From assembly GCA_028290245.1 (NCBI GenBank), contig JAQGKG010000441.1, positions 1 through 5,588 of the forward strand: a stretch of DNA of 5,588 bases. Reading direction: 5' to 3'. Source of the DNA: Devosia sp. Lineage in GTDB: Bacteria; Pseudomonadota; Alphaproteobacteria; Rhizobiales; Devosiaceae. Positions 1 through 5,202 of the stretch are shown here, one piece after another. The first letter of the stretch is position 1. Each line of letters opens with the position of its first letter. A program made the translations under genes and the position numbers. Below the pieces are notes generated by a model that was not told the DNA's origin, did not search any database, and saw only the letters and a program-made list of their open reading frames with translations.

Positions 1-262
1 CCGCCGCCATGCAGCCAGTAGATGCAGGGGCATTTACGGCAGGCAGCTTCGGGTGAAACACAGAAATGGGCAGATCGAAGCCATCAAGCGACTGCACGCT
101 GCGGTCGCGCCGCTGCACCGAGCGGCCCTCGAGATAGGTTTCCGCCGGCACGGCATACTGCCGCATCTGTGTGAGAATTTCGGCATTGAGGTGAATGCCG
201 AGCGGGAAAGCGGATAGTTTGGCGTTGAGTTCAGGATCCAGGGAGGGGCGAGGCAGGGACAT
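1..262 (-). CDS. Alpha/beta-hydrolase (esterase/lipase type), 5' part, apparent frameshift
   Basis: The gene starts at ATG 262 and runs off the left edge, so only about 87 codons are seen. The N-terminal protein begins MSLPRPSLDPELNAKLSAF and continues to a VQSLDGFDLPISVFHP stretch. This is the usual lead-in of HSL-like/alpha-beta hydrolase fold-3 esterases, which hydrolyse carboxylic esters with a Ser-Asp-His triad. The oxyanion motif expected next, IYWLHGG(G), is present at 23-1 but in a different frame from the ATG. One extra base in the G-run at 27-30 would join the two frames. As given, the start frame reads into unrelated residues (NAPASTGCMAA). This is either a real disruption or a one-base sequence error in a homopolymer. 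The nucleophile elbow and triad lie outside the window. The gene sits 76 bp behind the monooxygenase gene on the same strand, probably in one operon. The ribosome site (GAAAG) is weak. Confidence 0.72.
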   Translation of the reverse strand, partial: MSLPRPSLDPELNAKLSAFPLGIHLNAEILTQMRQYAVPAETYLEGRSVQRRDRSVQSLDGFDLPISVFHPKLPAVNAPASTGCMAA

Positions 263-332
263 GGCTGGTTCTTTCAGTGTGAGGCAAGCGCAGGGCGCCA
301 GTGAGCGGGCAGGGCTAGGAGGATTCAAGGAG

Positions 333-356
333 AAGGCCCTAGCGGAGGAGGGCCTT
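333..356 (-). terminator. Stem-loop at the 3' end of the monooxygenase gene
   Basis: AAGGCCCT (333-340) and AGGGCCTT (349-356) form a perfect 8-bp stem with an 8-nt loop. It overlaps the monooxygenase stop codon (339-341). Read on the minus strand it is followed only by a mixed CTCCTTG stretch, not a clean T-run. It could therefore be a weak attenuator or an mRNA-stabilising hairpin between the two genes rather than a full terminator. Confidence 0.35.
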
Positions 357-647
357 GCCGCCCACGGGAACCATGTCTGCATAGATCGACTCGCCCGCCA
401 CGAATGGCGCGAGTTGGGCGATAAAGGCCTGGGCCGCGGCACTGCCGAAGAACTGGCTATGGGCTTCCTGGCTGCTCCAGCCTTCAGTCACCGAAACCAG
501 ATCGGGATTGCTGGCGGAGCGGCTGACAAGCAAGACCAGGCAGGCATCATCGGCTAGCGAGGGCGCTGCCAGCAGCAATGCAATCAGAGCTTCGCCCTTG
601 CCGGGATGGGCGGGGATGGTGGCGTAAAAACCGTGCTGTATCGACAT
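339..647 (-). CDS. ABM-domain protein, putative quinol/antibiotic biosynthesis monooxygenase
   Basis: This encodes 102 aa, the normal size for a single-domain ABM protein of the YgiN/ActVA-Orf6 type. These form dimeric ferredoxin-like barrels that oxidise quinols or polyketide-like aromatics without a cofactor, or serve unknown roles in stress metabolism. The domain covers about residues 5-95. A first strand (IQHGFYATIPAHPGKGEAL) is followed by LVLLVSRSASNPDLVSVTEGW and then the typical helix EAHSQFFGSAAAQAFIAQL. Trp57 and His63 sit in the family's W-x(n)-H region. I chose ATG 647 because AAGGA (654-658) lies 6 nt upstream. The frame stays open to an ATG at 749, but that would place coding sequence over the divergent control region. 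The gene is followed by the hydrolase gene and divergent from an AraC regulator, which probably controls both. The substrate is not predictable. Confidence 0.85.
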   Translation of the reverse strand: MSIQHGFYATIPAHPGKGEALIALLLAAPSLADDACLVLLVSRSASNPDLVSVTEGWSSQEAHSQFFGSAAAQAFIAQLAPFVAGESIYADMVPVGGKALLR

Positions 648-653
648 GGTGTG

Positions 654-658
654 TCCTT
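654..658 (-). promoter_or_regulatory. Ribosome binding site that sets the monooxygenase start
   Basis: AAGGA read on the minus strand lies 6 nt before ATG 647. It supports the 102-aa start over the upstream in-frame ATG at 749, which overlaps the inverted and direct repeats of the divergent control region. Confidence 0.65.
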
Positions 659-694
659 GCGTTTGTGACGGCTCGTTGCACCGCCGATGACTGC

Positions 695-746
695 CAAGAA
701 CCACGACCCCGTGCCAAAGCGTTATGCGCATCCTCCCCGGTTCTTG
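695..746. promoter_or_regulatory. Inverted repeat CAAGAACC / GGTTCTTG in divergent control region
   Basis: CAAGAACC (695-702) and GGTTCTTG (739-746) are perfect 8-bp inverted copies with centres 44 bp apart, about four helical turns. They flank most of the region between the monooxygenase and the AraC regulator genes. The spacing would place both copies on the same face of the helix, as for a protein that bridges two sites. TGCCAA also occurs twice (692-697 and 712-717), 20 bp apart. No protein assignment can be made from sequence alone. Confidence 0.35.
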
Positions 747-755
747 CACAATCCT
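730..755 (-). promoter_or_regulatory. Candidate AraC operator: AGGAT direct repeats 21 bp apart
   Basis: Read on the minus strand, AGGATTGTGCAAG begins at 755 and AGGATGCGCATAAC begins at 734. The AGGAT cores are exactly 21 bp apart and are followed by similar GTGCA/GCGCA tails. AraC-family activators commonly bind two direct half-sites about 21 bp apart upstream of the promoter they activate (the araI1/araI2 arrangement is the classic case). The orientation points at the monooxygenase/hydrolase genes, and the AraC-type regulator gene is immediately divergent. I infer that it activates that operon from this site. Confidence 0.5.
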
Positions 756-827
756 ACTTTACGAAGGAGAATTGTTTGAGGAATGAGTTCCGCGTGCTAG
801 GCGTCTTATCAAGACGGAGAATGTGTG

Positions 828-1727
828 ATGGTGCTCGATGAACTGCGTGATCTGATCGACCGCCATACGCGCGCGGACATGACCACGGCGATCGAGGGCG
901 TGCTGATCGCGCGACATGACGTGTCTGTGCTTGAGACGACAATGTCCGGCTCGGTCATGGCGCTGGTCGCGCAGGGCGCCAAGCGCCTGGCGATGGGCGA
1001 TCGCGTTTATGAGTACGGTCTCGGGCAATACCTGGTGTCTTCACTGGATCTCCCAGTGACCGGCCAATTTATCGACGCCAGTCCCGATAGGCCTGCATTG
1101 GGCTTTGGCTTGCTGCTGCATCCACCCAGCATCGCCGAGCTGCTGCTTCAGGCAGGAGCAGCCGATGTCAACGACAGCCGTGGAAATCCGCCCAGCGGGA
1201 TGATGGTGAGTGATGCGTCAGAGCAGCTTCTTGATGCGGTGAAGCGCCTGTTGCGACTGCTCGATACCCCCAGAGATATTCCGGTGCTGGCCCCCATGAT
1301 CAAGCGAGAGATCCTGTGGCTGCTGATTGCGGGGGAACAAGGCGCTGCTGTTCGGCAACTTGGCCTGGCTGATAGCAACCTGAGCCATATAGCCCGCGCG
1401 GTGCGCTGGATACGGGAACACTACGCCAAGTCATTTCGGGTCGAGGATGTCGCGGAATGTTGCGGCATGAGCGCCTCGGCGTTTTATCGAAACTTTCAAG
1501 CGGTTACCGCCATGAGCCCGATCCAGTTTCAAAAACAGATCCGGTTACAGGAAGCCCGGCTGATGTTGGCAGCGCGGCCTGGCGATGTTGCCGCTATTGG
1601 CTATCAGGTCGGCTACGACAGCCCATCGCAGTTCAGCCGCGAATACCGGCGTCAATTTGGAATGCCGCCCAGTGTGGACGGGATCCGACTTAAAGGGACG
1701 GCGGCGGCGATGGGTGCATTGACGTAA
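828..1727 (+). CDS. AraC-family transcriptional regulator (AraC_N type)
   Basis: This encodes a 299-aa cytoplasmic regulator. Residues about 20-175 match the AraC_N ligand-sensing type (EGVLIARHDVSV, then MALVAQGAKRLAMGD, YGLGQYLVSSLDLPVTGQ). Residues about 190-287 are the tandem helix-turn-helix DNA-binding domain. The first HTH is around VEDVAECCGMSASAFYRNF (205-223). The second is around VAAIGYQVGYDSPSQFSREY (254-273), with the signature ending RQFGMPPSVD. Regulators of this class often sit beside, and activate, genes for reductases or hydrolases acting on small organic compounds. The frame is open from GTG 825, but GGAGA (816-820) sits 7 nt before ATG 828, so ATG 828 is preferred. It is divergent from the monooxygenase gene across a 180-bp region with repeat motifs. 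The inducer is unknown. Confidence 0.93.
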   Translation: MVLDELRDLIDRHTRADMTTAIEGVLIARHDVSVLETTMSGSVMALVAQGAKRLAMGDRVYEYGLGQYLVSSLDLPVTGQFIDASPDRPALGFGLLLHPPSIAELLLQAGAADVNDSRGNPPSGMMVSDASEQLLDAVKRLLRLLDTPRDIPVLAPMIKREILWLLIAGEQGAAVRQLGLADSNLSHIARAVRWIREHYAKSFRVEDVAECCGMSASAFYRNFQAVTAMSPIQFQKQIRLQEARLMLAARPGDVAAIGYQVGYDSPSQFSREYRRQFGMPPSVDGIRLKGTAAAMGALT

Positions 1728-1969
1728 CCACTAGCCTCACGCTGTTCAGCCCGCGCGGGTGGAGGGGCGGCGCCCGGTTGGCACCGCGGACTTGATTAGG
1801 GACGCGGCGGTCCCGGCCGCTCCCACGTGCGGTCTGGCTTCTGGGTGGGGCAGCTTGGTAGCACTGGTTGATGGTGACCTAGCGCGGATTGGGCACCTCG
1901 CCACTCAGCAGCCACACTTAAAACTCCAAAGCGGCCGTTGGGTGTGGAGGGCAAGCGGGTTGGGCCGTA
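1728..1969. other. Intergenic region between converging genes, no gene recognised
   Basis: The AraC regulator (plus) and the hydratase (minus) converge here with 242 bp between them. It is GC-rich, with a CCCGCGCGGG palindrome at 1750-1759 and a weak 6-bp pair CCACAC/GTGTGG (1912-1917 and 1942-1947). None has a T-run that would make a convincing terminator. An open frame on the plus strand (1759-2004) resembles nothing I know and overlaps the end of the hydratase gene, so I do not call it. Confidence 0.5.
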
Positions 1970-2809
1970 CTATGCCGGTTGAGCTGCCAGTGTGCGAAGC
2001 ATGATTTCAAGGTTGCGCTCTACCTCGGGCGTCTGCGCGCCCAGCTCCAGGCCGCCAAGGATCAGTCGTCCGGCCGCCGGTTGTGTGAACAGGCTGGCCC
2101 AGGCTGCATTCTCGCTTTCTAGCCCCGTGCCATAGTCGTCTGTCGGCACCGACTGTTTTGCTGCGGCGATAACGCCATCGGCCAGGGCGGCAATGTTTTG
2201 CGCCAGGGTATCGACGAAGGCGGCGATAGTATCTGCCGGCAGAGCACGATTGATCCAGCCATAGCGTTCCGCTGTTTGCGCGTCGAACAAAGCCGCACCA
2301 AGCAAAATCTCCAGCGCACGGTTCCGCCCGACCCGGTGGCGCAAATATTGCGTTCCCGCCCCACCCGGGACGATGCCCATCAACGCTTCGACTTGGCCGA
2401 GCGCACCACGGCCAATCGCGGCAAAACTCATATCGGCTGCGGCAACAAACTCGGCGCCGCCCCCTCGGGCCATGCCCTCGAGCTGGACGATCGTGACCTG
2501 TGGCAGGCGACGCACGCGTTCGGACAGGCTTTGGAAAGGGTTCAGGCCTGGAAGCGTCAAGGCGGCCAACTTCTCGAAGACATTTGGATCTTCGGCCATG
2601 GTCATGTCGACGTGGGCGATGAAAAAGTCAGGGTTTGCACTATCGAAGACCACGACCTTGGTGGCTTGGTCATCCTTCACCGCGTCGAGGAATGCGGTCA
2701 GATCCGCCATCATCTGGAGCGAGAGGACATTGACCGGCGCATTGTCGATGGTGACGCGGGCGATGCCGCCTTGGGTAACGACGGAAATTGTTTGGTAAGA
2801 CGCAGACAT
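1970..2809 (-). CDS. Enoyl-CoA hydratase/isomerase family protein (crotonase fold)
   Basis: This encodes 279 aa, the full length for a crotonase-superfamily enzyme. Such enzymes act on acyl-CoA thioesters, most often adding water to 2-enoyl-CoA in beta-oxidation or related degradation. Residues 10-30 give the usual N-terminal strand (VTIDNAPVNVLS). The FFIAHVDM stretch (62-69) takes the place of the first oxyanion loop. GMARGGGAEFVAAADMSF (112-129) is the second oxyanion-hole segment. Glu120 and Glu141 (GQVE) match the two catalytic glutamates (Glu144 and Glu164) of rat hydratase, so hydration activity is plausible. GIVPGGAGTQYL-RHRVGRNRALE follows as usual. ATG 2809 is chosen because GGAG (2816-2819) lies 6 nt upstream; a TTG at 2821 is a weaker alternative. 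It is divergent from an HxlR regulator with a palindrome between them. The specific substrate is unknown. Confidence 0.93.
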   Translation of the reverse strand: MSASYQTISVVTQGGIARVTIDNAPVNVLSLQMMADLTAFLDAVKDDQATKVVVFDSANPDFFIAHVDMTMAEDPNVFEKLAALTLPGLNPFQSLSERVRRLPQVTIVQLEGMARGGGAEFVAAADMSFAAIGRGALGQVEALMGIVPGGAGTQYLRHRVGRNRALEILLGAALFDAQTAERYGWINRALPADTIAAFVDTLAQNIAALADGVIAAAKQSVPTDDYGTGLESENAAWASLFTQPAAGRLILGGLELGAQTPEVERNLEIMLRTLAAQPA

Positions 2810-2842
2810 GAAGGGCTCCAATTCTTGTGAAAAGGGAGCGTT

Positions 2843-2865
2843 CTAAGTATTTGTTTGATACTTAG
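2843..2865. promoter_or_regulatory. HxlR-type operator palindrome CTAAGTAT-N7-ATACTTAG
   Basis: A perfect 8-bp inverted repeat (2843-2850 and 2858-2865) with a 7-nt AT-rich spacer lies midway between the divergent hydratase and HxlR genes. HxlR/YodB-type dimers typically bind palindromes of about this size with TACT/AGTA-like arms. The site lies immediately downstream of the hydratase -35 box, so binding would block that promoter. Its position also allows autoregulation of the HxlR gene. Confidence 0.72.
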
Positions 2866-2871
2866 TGTCAA
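2866..2871 (-). promoter_or_regulatory. Consensus -35 box TTGACA of the hydratase gene
   Basis: TTGACA read on the minus strand matches the sigma-70 -35 consensus exactly and abuts the palindrome. The -10 candidates 14-18 nt downstream (AATACT, TACTTA, CTTAGA) are weak and fall in the far arm of the palindrome. The promoter call therefore rests on the -35 box and its position about 60 bp before the start codon. Confidence 0.5.
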
Positions 2872-2900
2872 TTACGCACTCTGGGGATATCAGAGATGCT

Positions 2901-2904
2901 GGAG
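2901..2904 (+). promoter_or_regulatory. Ribosome binding site that sets the HxlR start
   Basis: GGAG lies 7 nt before ATG 2912 and supports the 120-aa protein. The 19-residue extension available from TTG 2855 has no similar site and would begin within the operator. Confidence 0.6.
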
Positions 2905-2911
2905 CATACCG

Positions 2912-3274
2912 ATGGACAATTTCATGGACCCGCATTTCCGAGTGGATTGCCATAGTCGGCAGATCCTTGATCAGATCGCCGATAAATGGTCGATGATGGC
3001 GCTGTTCGTGCTGAGAGAGCCAAGACGCTTCAACGAAATCAAGCGCCGGCTTGGTGGCATAACCCAGCGGGTGCTGACGCAGACCCTGAGGAAGCTCGAA
3101 CGCAATGGCATGATTACCCGCCATGTTTTGCCCGGGCCGCCGCTCGGCGTCCAATATGCCCTGACGCCGCTTGGGCACTCGCTGGAGGGTCCCTTCTCCG
3201 TGCTCTATGGCTGGACTATCGAAAACATGGAGGTGATTGGCGCGGCACAATCGAGCTATGACAACCGAGCTTAA
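2912..3274 (+). CDS. HxlR-family winged-helix transcriptional regulator
   Basis: This encodes 120 aa, typical for the HxlR family of dimeric winged-helix DNA-binding proteins related to MarR. The domain spans about residues 13-105. It opens with a Cys (C13, in DCHSRQILDQIADKWSMMAL) followed by REPRRFNEIKRRLGGITQRV, the recognition region LTQTLRKLERNGMITRHV, and the wing VQYALTPLGHSL. The conserved N-terminal Cys is the redox/electrophile-sensing residue in YodB/HypR-type members, so sensing quinones or aldehydes is possible here. ATG 2912 is preferred: GGAG (2901-2904) lies 7 nt upstream. The frame is open from TTG 2855, but that start would lie inside the operator palindrome. It is divergent from the hydratase, which is the likely target along with its own gene. 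Confidence 0.93.
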   Translation: MDNFMDPHFRVDCHSRQILDQIADKWSMMALFVLREPRRFNEIKRRLGGITQRVLTQTLRKLERNGMITRHVLPGPPLGVQYALTPLGHSLEGPFSVLYGWTIENMEVIGAAQSSYDNRA

Positions 3275-3369
3275 CCGGGTTGGTGTCAGAAAAGTCCACC
3301 TTTTAGCCTAGCAAGCGCACCCCCATGCGGACGTTCGTTGTAGAGACGCGATCACACGAAAACGACCAT

Positions 3370-4266
3370 TCACTGGTGACCGTCACGATGGACCCTGATG
3401 TGCTCGACCAGAGCCCGCAATTTGGGCGCCATGTTCCTGCGCTGAGGATAGAAGAGGAAGAAGCCCGGAAACGACGGCAGGTATTCTTCCAGCAGCGCAA
3501 TGAGTTGGCCGCTGACGATGTAGGGGGCAAATGTCTGTCGCATGGCAAAGGTTATGCCCGCCCCGTTTAACGCTGAACTGATCATGAAACGCATGTCGTT
3601 GGTCGTGATCTGTGGTTCCACGGCAACGGAAAAAGGCGTGCCATTCTCCTCAAATTCCCATCGATATGGAGCCTTGTTGAGCCCTGGGCGCCAGCCGATG
3701 CAACGATGCCCGATCAAATCTCGCGGATGCTCCGGCCTGCCATATCGGGCAACATAGAGAGGGCTGGCGACAACGGCCTCTCGCTGATCGCCGCCGATTC
3801 GAACGGCGATCATGTCCTGTTCGATCACCTGGCCGAGCCGCACGCCCGCATCGAAACCCTCCGCGACGATATCGAACTCATCGTCGGTCACCGTTATGTC
3901 GATCGTCACTTGTGGGTAGGCGGACGCAAAGCTGCCGATCAGCGTTCCCGACAGGAAGGGTTCGGCGATGGATGTCACGGCAAGCCGAAGCAGGCCCTTG
4001 GGCTCGCGTTCAGAGGCGAGCAGTTCCAGTCCAGCGGTGATGTCAGTCCAAGGCTGACCCAGTAAATCGTACAGCCTGGTGCCCGCCTCGGTAAGGCGCA
4101 CCGACCTTGTCGTGCGGTTCACCAATGACAAACCGACATTATCTTCGAGTCGCTTGATCCCTTGGCTCACGGCGGAGCGGGTGACGCCGAGCCGGTCGGC
4201 AGCCGCTCGAAAATTGTGTTCTTCCGCGACAGCGACGAAGACGGGAATGAGATTGTAATCCAGCAT
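3370..4266 (-). CDS. LysR-type transcriptional regulator
   Basis: This encodes 298 aa, the standard length for a LysR-type regulator. These bind DNA as tetramers and respond to a small-molecule co-inducer. The N-terminal winged HTH covers residues 1-60, with the helix pair NFRAAADRLGVTRSAVSQGIKRLE (18-41) followed by the wing LVNRTTRSVRLTEAG. The co-inducer domain runs from about residue 90 to 290, with GLLRLAVTSIAEPFL at its start and AGVRLGQVIEQDMIAVRIGG and ALNGAGITFAMRQ further on, as in LysR substrate-binding folds. ATG 4266 starts the conserved HTH. Only a weak GGA precedes it. The gene is divergent from the NTF2-like/Atu4866-like operon across 108 bp and most likely controls it. It converges with the HxlR gene. 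The inducer is unknown. Confidence 0.95.
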   Translation of the reverse strand: MLDYNLIPVFVAVAEEHNFRAAADRLGVTRSAVSQGIKRLEDNVGLSLVNRTTRSVRLTEAGTRLYDLLGQPWTDITAGLELLASEREPKGLLRLAVTSIAEPFLSGTLIGSFASAYPQVTIDITVTDDEFDIVAEGFDAGVRLGQVIEQDMIAVRIGGDQREAVVASPLYVARYGRPEHPRDLIGHRCIGWRPGLNKAPYRWEFEENGTPFSVAVEPQITTNDMRFMISSALNGAGITFAMRQTFAPYIVSGQLIALLEEYLPSFPGFFLFYPQRRNMAPKLRALVEHIRVHRDGHQ

Positions 4267-4374
4267 TATTGTCCAGCAGTTCTAACCAACGTGTCGAGTA
4301 GCTGGTAAATACCGCAATCCACTGGCCTGGACTAGCTTTCTGACGTCGCAATCGGGCGACGCAGGAGACTTTAA
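4267..4374. promoter_or_regulatory. Divergent LysR / NTF2-operon control region
   Basis: The 108 bp between the divergent starts contain several short dyads. GTCCAG (4271-4276) and CTGGAC (4327-4332) are inverted. GGTA-AA-TACC (4304-4313) and TCCA-N6-TGGA (4318-4331) are small palindromes. CGCAATC occurs twice (4313-4319 and 4347-4353). A LysR regulator would be expected to bind a T-N11-A type dyad here, but I cannot choose between the candidates. No clear -35/-10 pair is seen. Confidence 0.45.
4344..4361 (+). promoter_or_regulatory. GC-rich stem-loop just before the NTF2-gene ribosome site
   Basis: CGTCGC (4344-4349) and GCGACG (4356-4361) form a perfect 6-bp stem with a 6-nt loop (AATCGG). 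It ends one base before the Shine-Dalgarno AGGAGA (4363-4368). If it folds in the mRNA it could affect ribosome access; as DNA it could be an operator. Function is not shown. Confidence 0.35.
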
Positions 4375-4905
4375 GTGACCACATCCAAACTTGATATTCC
4401 GCTGACCGCCGTCCTCACCATGTCACCGCAAGACGGCTCGAACGCTCCCCTGGCCCTCCATGAAGAATGGATCATGCAGGGCTGGGAGCGTCGCCATGGC
4501 ACTCCGGCCTTCGTCTTCACGGAAAAAATGGGCAAGTACTATGACCTGGCTGACCCGACCGGCTTATTCTGGGACAATTTTGCCCCCGGCGACACGCAAT
4601 TGTTCACAGATGCCACGGTATATGGCCCCAATTGGGAAGGTCTGCAGAATGCGTCCCGCTCCATCCTCCACGGCATGACAGATGGCCACGCCGTGCTCCT
4701 GAGCGAAGACGTCGCCTCCACTGCGGTTGGGTTCGTTGGTCGGATTGAACGCCTTAGCGGCGAAATCCTGGCCTTTGAGGCCCGCTCCCAATTGGGTTGG
4801 AAATGCGTCGACGGCTCCTGGAAGATCAAGCACGAGCTGAACTACGCTCGGCTGGTCGAGCCCGAGGCGATCAAGGCCATGTTGGGAAAGCGTCTGCAGC
4901 AGTGA
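4375..4905 (+). CDS. NTF2/SnoaL-like family protein
   Basis: This encodes 176 aa. The protein resembles nuclear-transport-factor-2/SnoaL-like domains, which form a cone-shaped alpha+beta barrel with a pocket and include hydratases, isomerases, cyclases and non-enzymatic binders. The helical start HEEWIMQGWERRHGTPAFVF is followed by LFWDNFAPGDTQLFTDATVYGPNW, where the acidic loop is typical. Strands HAVLLSEDVASTAVGFVGRIE and ILAFEARSQLGWKCVDGSWKIKHEL follow, ending with the common W-x-I-x-H pattern. GTG 4375 is supported by AGGAGA (4363-4368), 6 nt upstream. The gene is divergent from the LysR regulator and overlaps the downstream Atu4866-like gene by 4 bp (GTGA), so the two are probably co-translated. 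I cannot tell which reaction, if any, it catalyses. Confidence 0.8.
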   Translation: MTTSKLDIPLTAVLTMSPQDGSNAPLALHEEWIMQGWERRHGTPAFVFTEKMGKYYDLADPTGLFWDNFAPGDTQLFTDATVYGPNWEGLQNASRSILHGMTDGHAVLLSEDVASTAVGFVGRIERLSGEILAFEARSQLGWKCVDGSWKIKHELNYARLVEPEAIKAMLGKRLQQ

Positions 4906-5150
4906 CCAAGATACAAGCACAGCACCCGTATGTGGGGATGTGGGTCACCGCCGACGGGCAAATCCGGCATGAACTGCTTGCCAACGGCCGTTACGACGAA
5001 GCCCGTGGAAGGCGCGAAAGTGCCTATCAGGGACGTTACGAGATCGTCGGAAACCACATAGAATACCGTGATGACACCGGCTTCACTGCAGACGGCGAGT
5101 TCATCGACGGCTTACTCTACCATGCCGGAATGGTAATGTTCCGGCGCTAG
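4902..5150 (+). CDS. Atu4866-like small protein
   Basis: This encodes 82 aa from GTG 4902, closely resembling the Atu4866 family named after an Agrobacterium protein. The key stretch is HPYVGMWVTADGQIRHELL, then NGRYDEARGRRESAYQGRY, HIEYRDDTGFTADGEF and LLYHAGMVMF, which covers nearly the full protein. The family is small and mostly beta; from memory the founding structure has a streptavidin-like barrel. Its function is not known. The start codon overlaps the NTF2-like stop (TGA 4903-4905) as GTGA. A GGGAAAG 11 nt upstream is a poor ribosome site, which suggests translational coupling. The frame is open further upstream (to 4797), but that part lies inside the NTF2-like gene and has no family similarity. 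The pairing suggests shared work with the NTF2-like protein under LysR control. Confidence 0.85.
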   Translation: MTKIQAQHPYVGMWVTADGQIRHELLANGRYDEARGRRESAYQGRYEIVGNHIEYRDDTGFTADGEFIDGLLYHAGMVMFRR

Positions 5151-5167
5151 CACCGATTAGCCTGAGT

Positions 5168-5202
5168 GTCCGCTTTCTGAGCTTCAACAACGGAAAGCGG
5201 AC
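5168..5202. terminator. 12-bp stem-loop after the NTF2/Atu4866 operon
   Basis: GTCCGCTTTCTG (5168-5179) pairs with CGGAAAGCGGAC (5191-5202) with one T-G wobble and an 11-nt loop. It starts 18 nt after the Atu4866-like stop codon. The stem is strong but no T-run follows, so it may end transcription in a Rho-independent-like way or protect the mRNA 3' end. Similar GTCCGCTTTC palindromes recur between genes in sphingomonad genomes as far as I recall, so it could also be a dispersed repeat. Confidence 0.55.

Noticed and set aside
648..749. Upstream 34-residue extension of the monooxygenase from ATG 749
   Set aside because: No ribosome site fits that start, and the extension covers the divergent control repeats. 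ATG 647 has AAGGA at the right distance and begins the ABM domain.
1759..2004. Plus-strand 81-residue open frame between the AraC and hydratase genes
   Set aside because: No recognisable family, no good ribosome site, low-complexity GC-rich composition, and it overlaps the hydratase 3' end.
2198..2830. Plus-strand 210-residue frame opposite the hydratase
   Set aside because: It lies wholly antisense to a well-supported crotonase gene and has no family features. It is a high-GC mirror frame.
2855..2911. TTG start giving a 139-residue HxlR protein
   Set aside because: It would begin inside the operator palindrome and lacks a ribosome site. The family domain begins after ATG 2912.
3275..3369. 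AAAAG-TCCAC-CTTTT (3290-3304) as a terminator between the converging HxlR and LysR genes
   Set aside because: The stem is only 5 bp and mostly A-T, too weak to call, although its position would suit a shared terminator.
3706..4065. Plus-strand 119-residue frame opposite the LysR gene
   Set aside because: It is antisense to the LysR co-inducer domain, with no independent start signal or similarity.
4797..4901. 35-residue N-terminal extension of the Atu4866-like protein
   Set aside because: It lies out of frame within the NTF2-like gene and reads Arg/Ala-rich mirror sequence. The GTG at 4902 gives the family's usual length.
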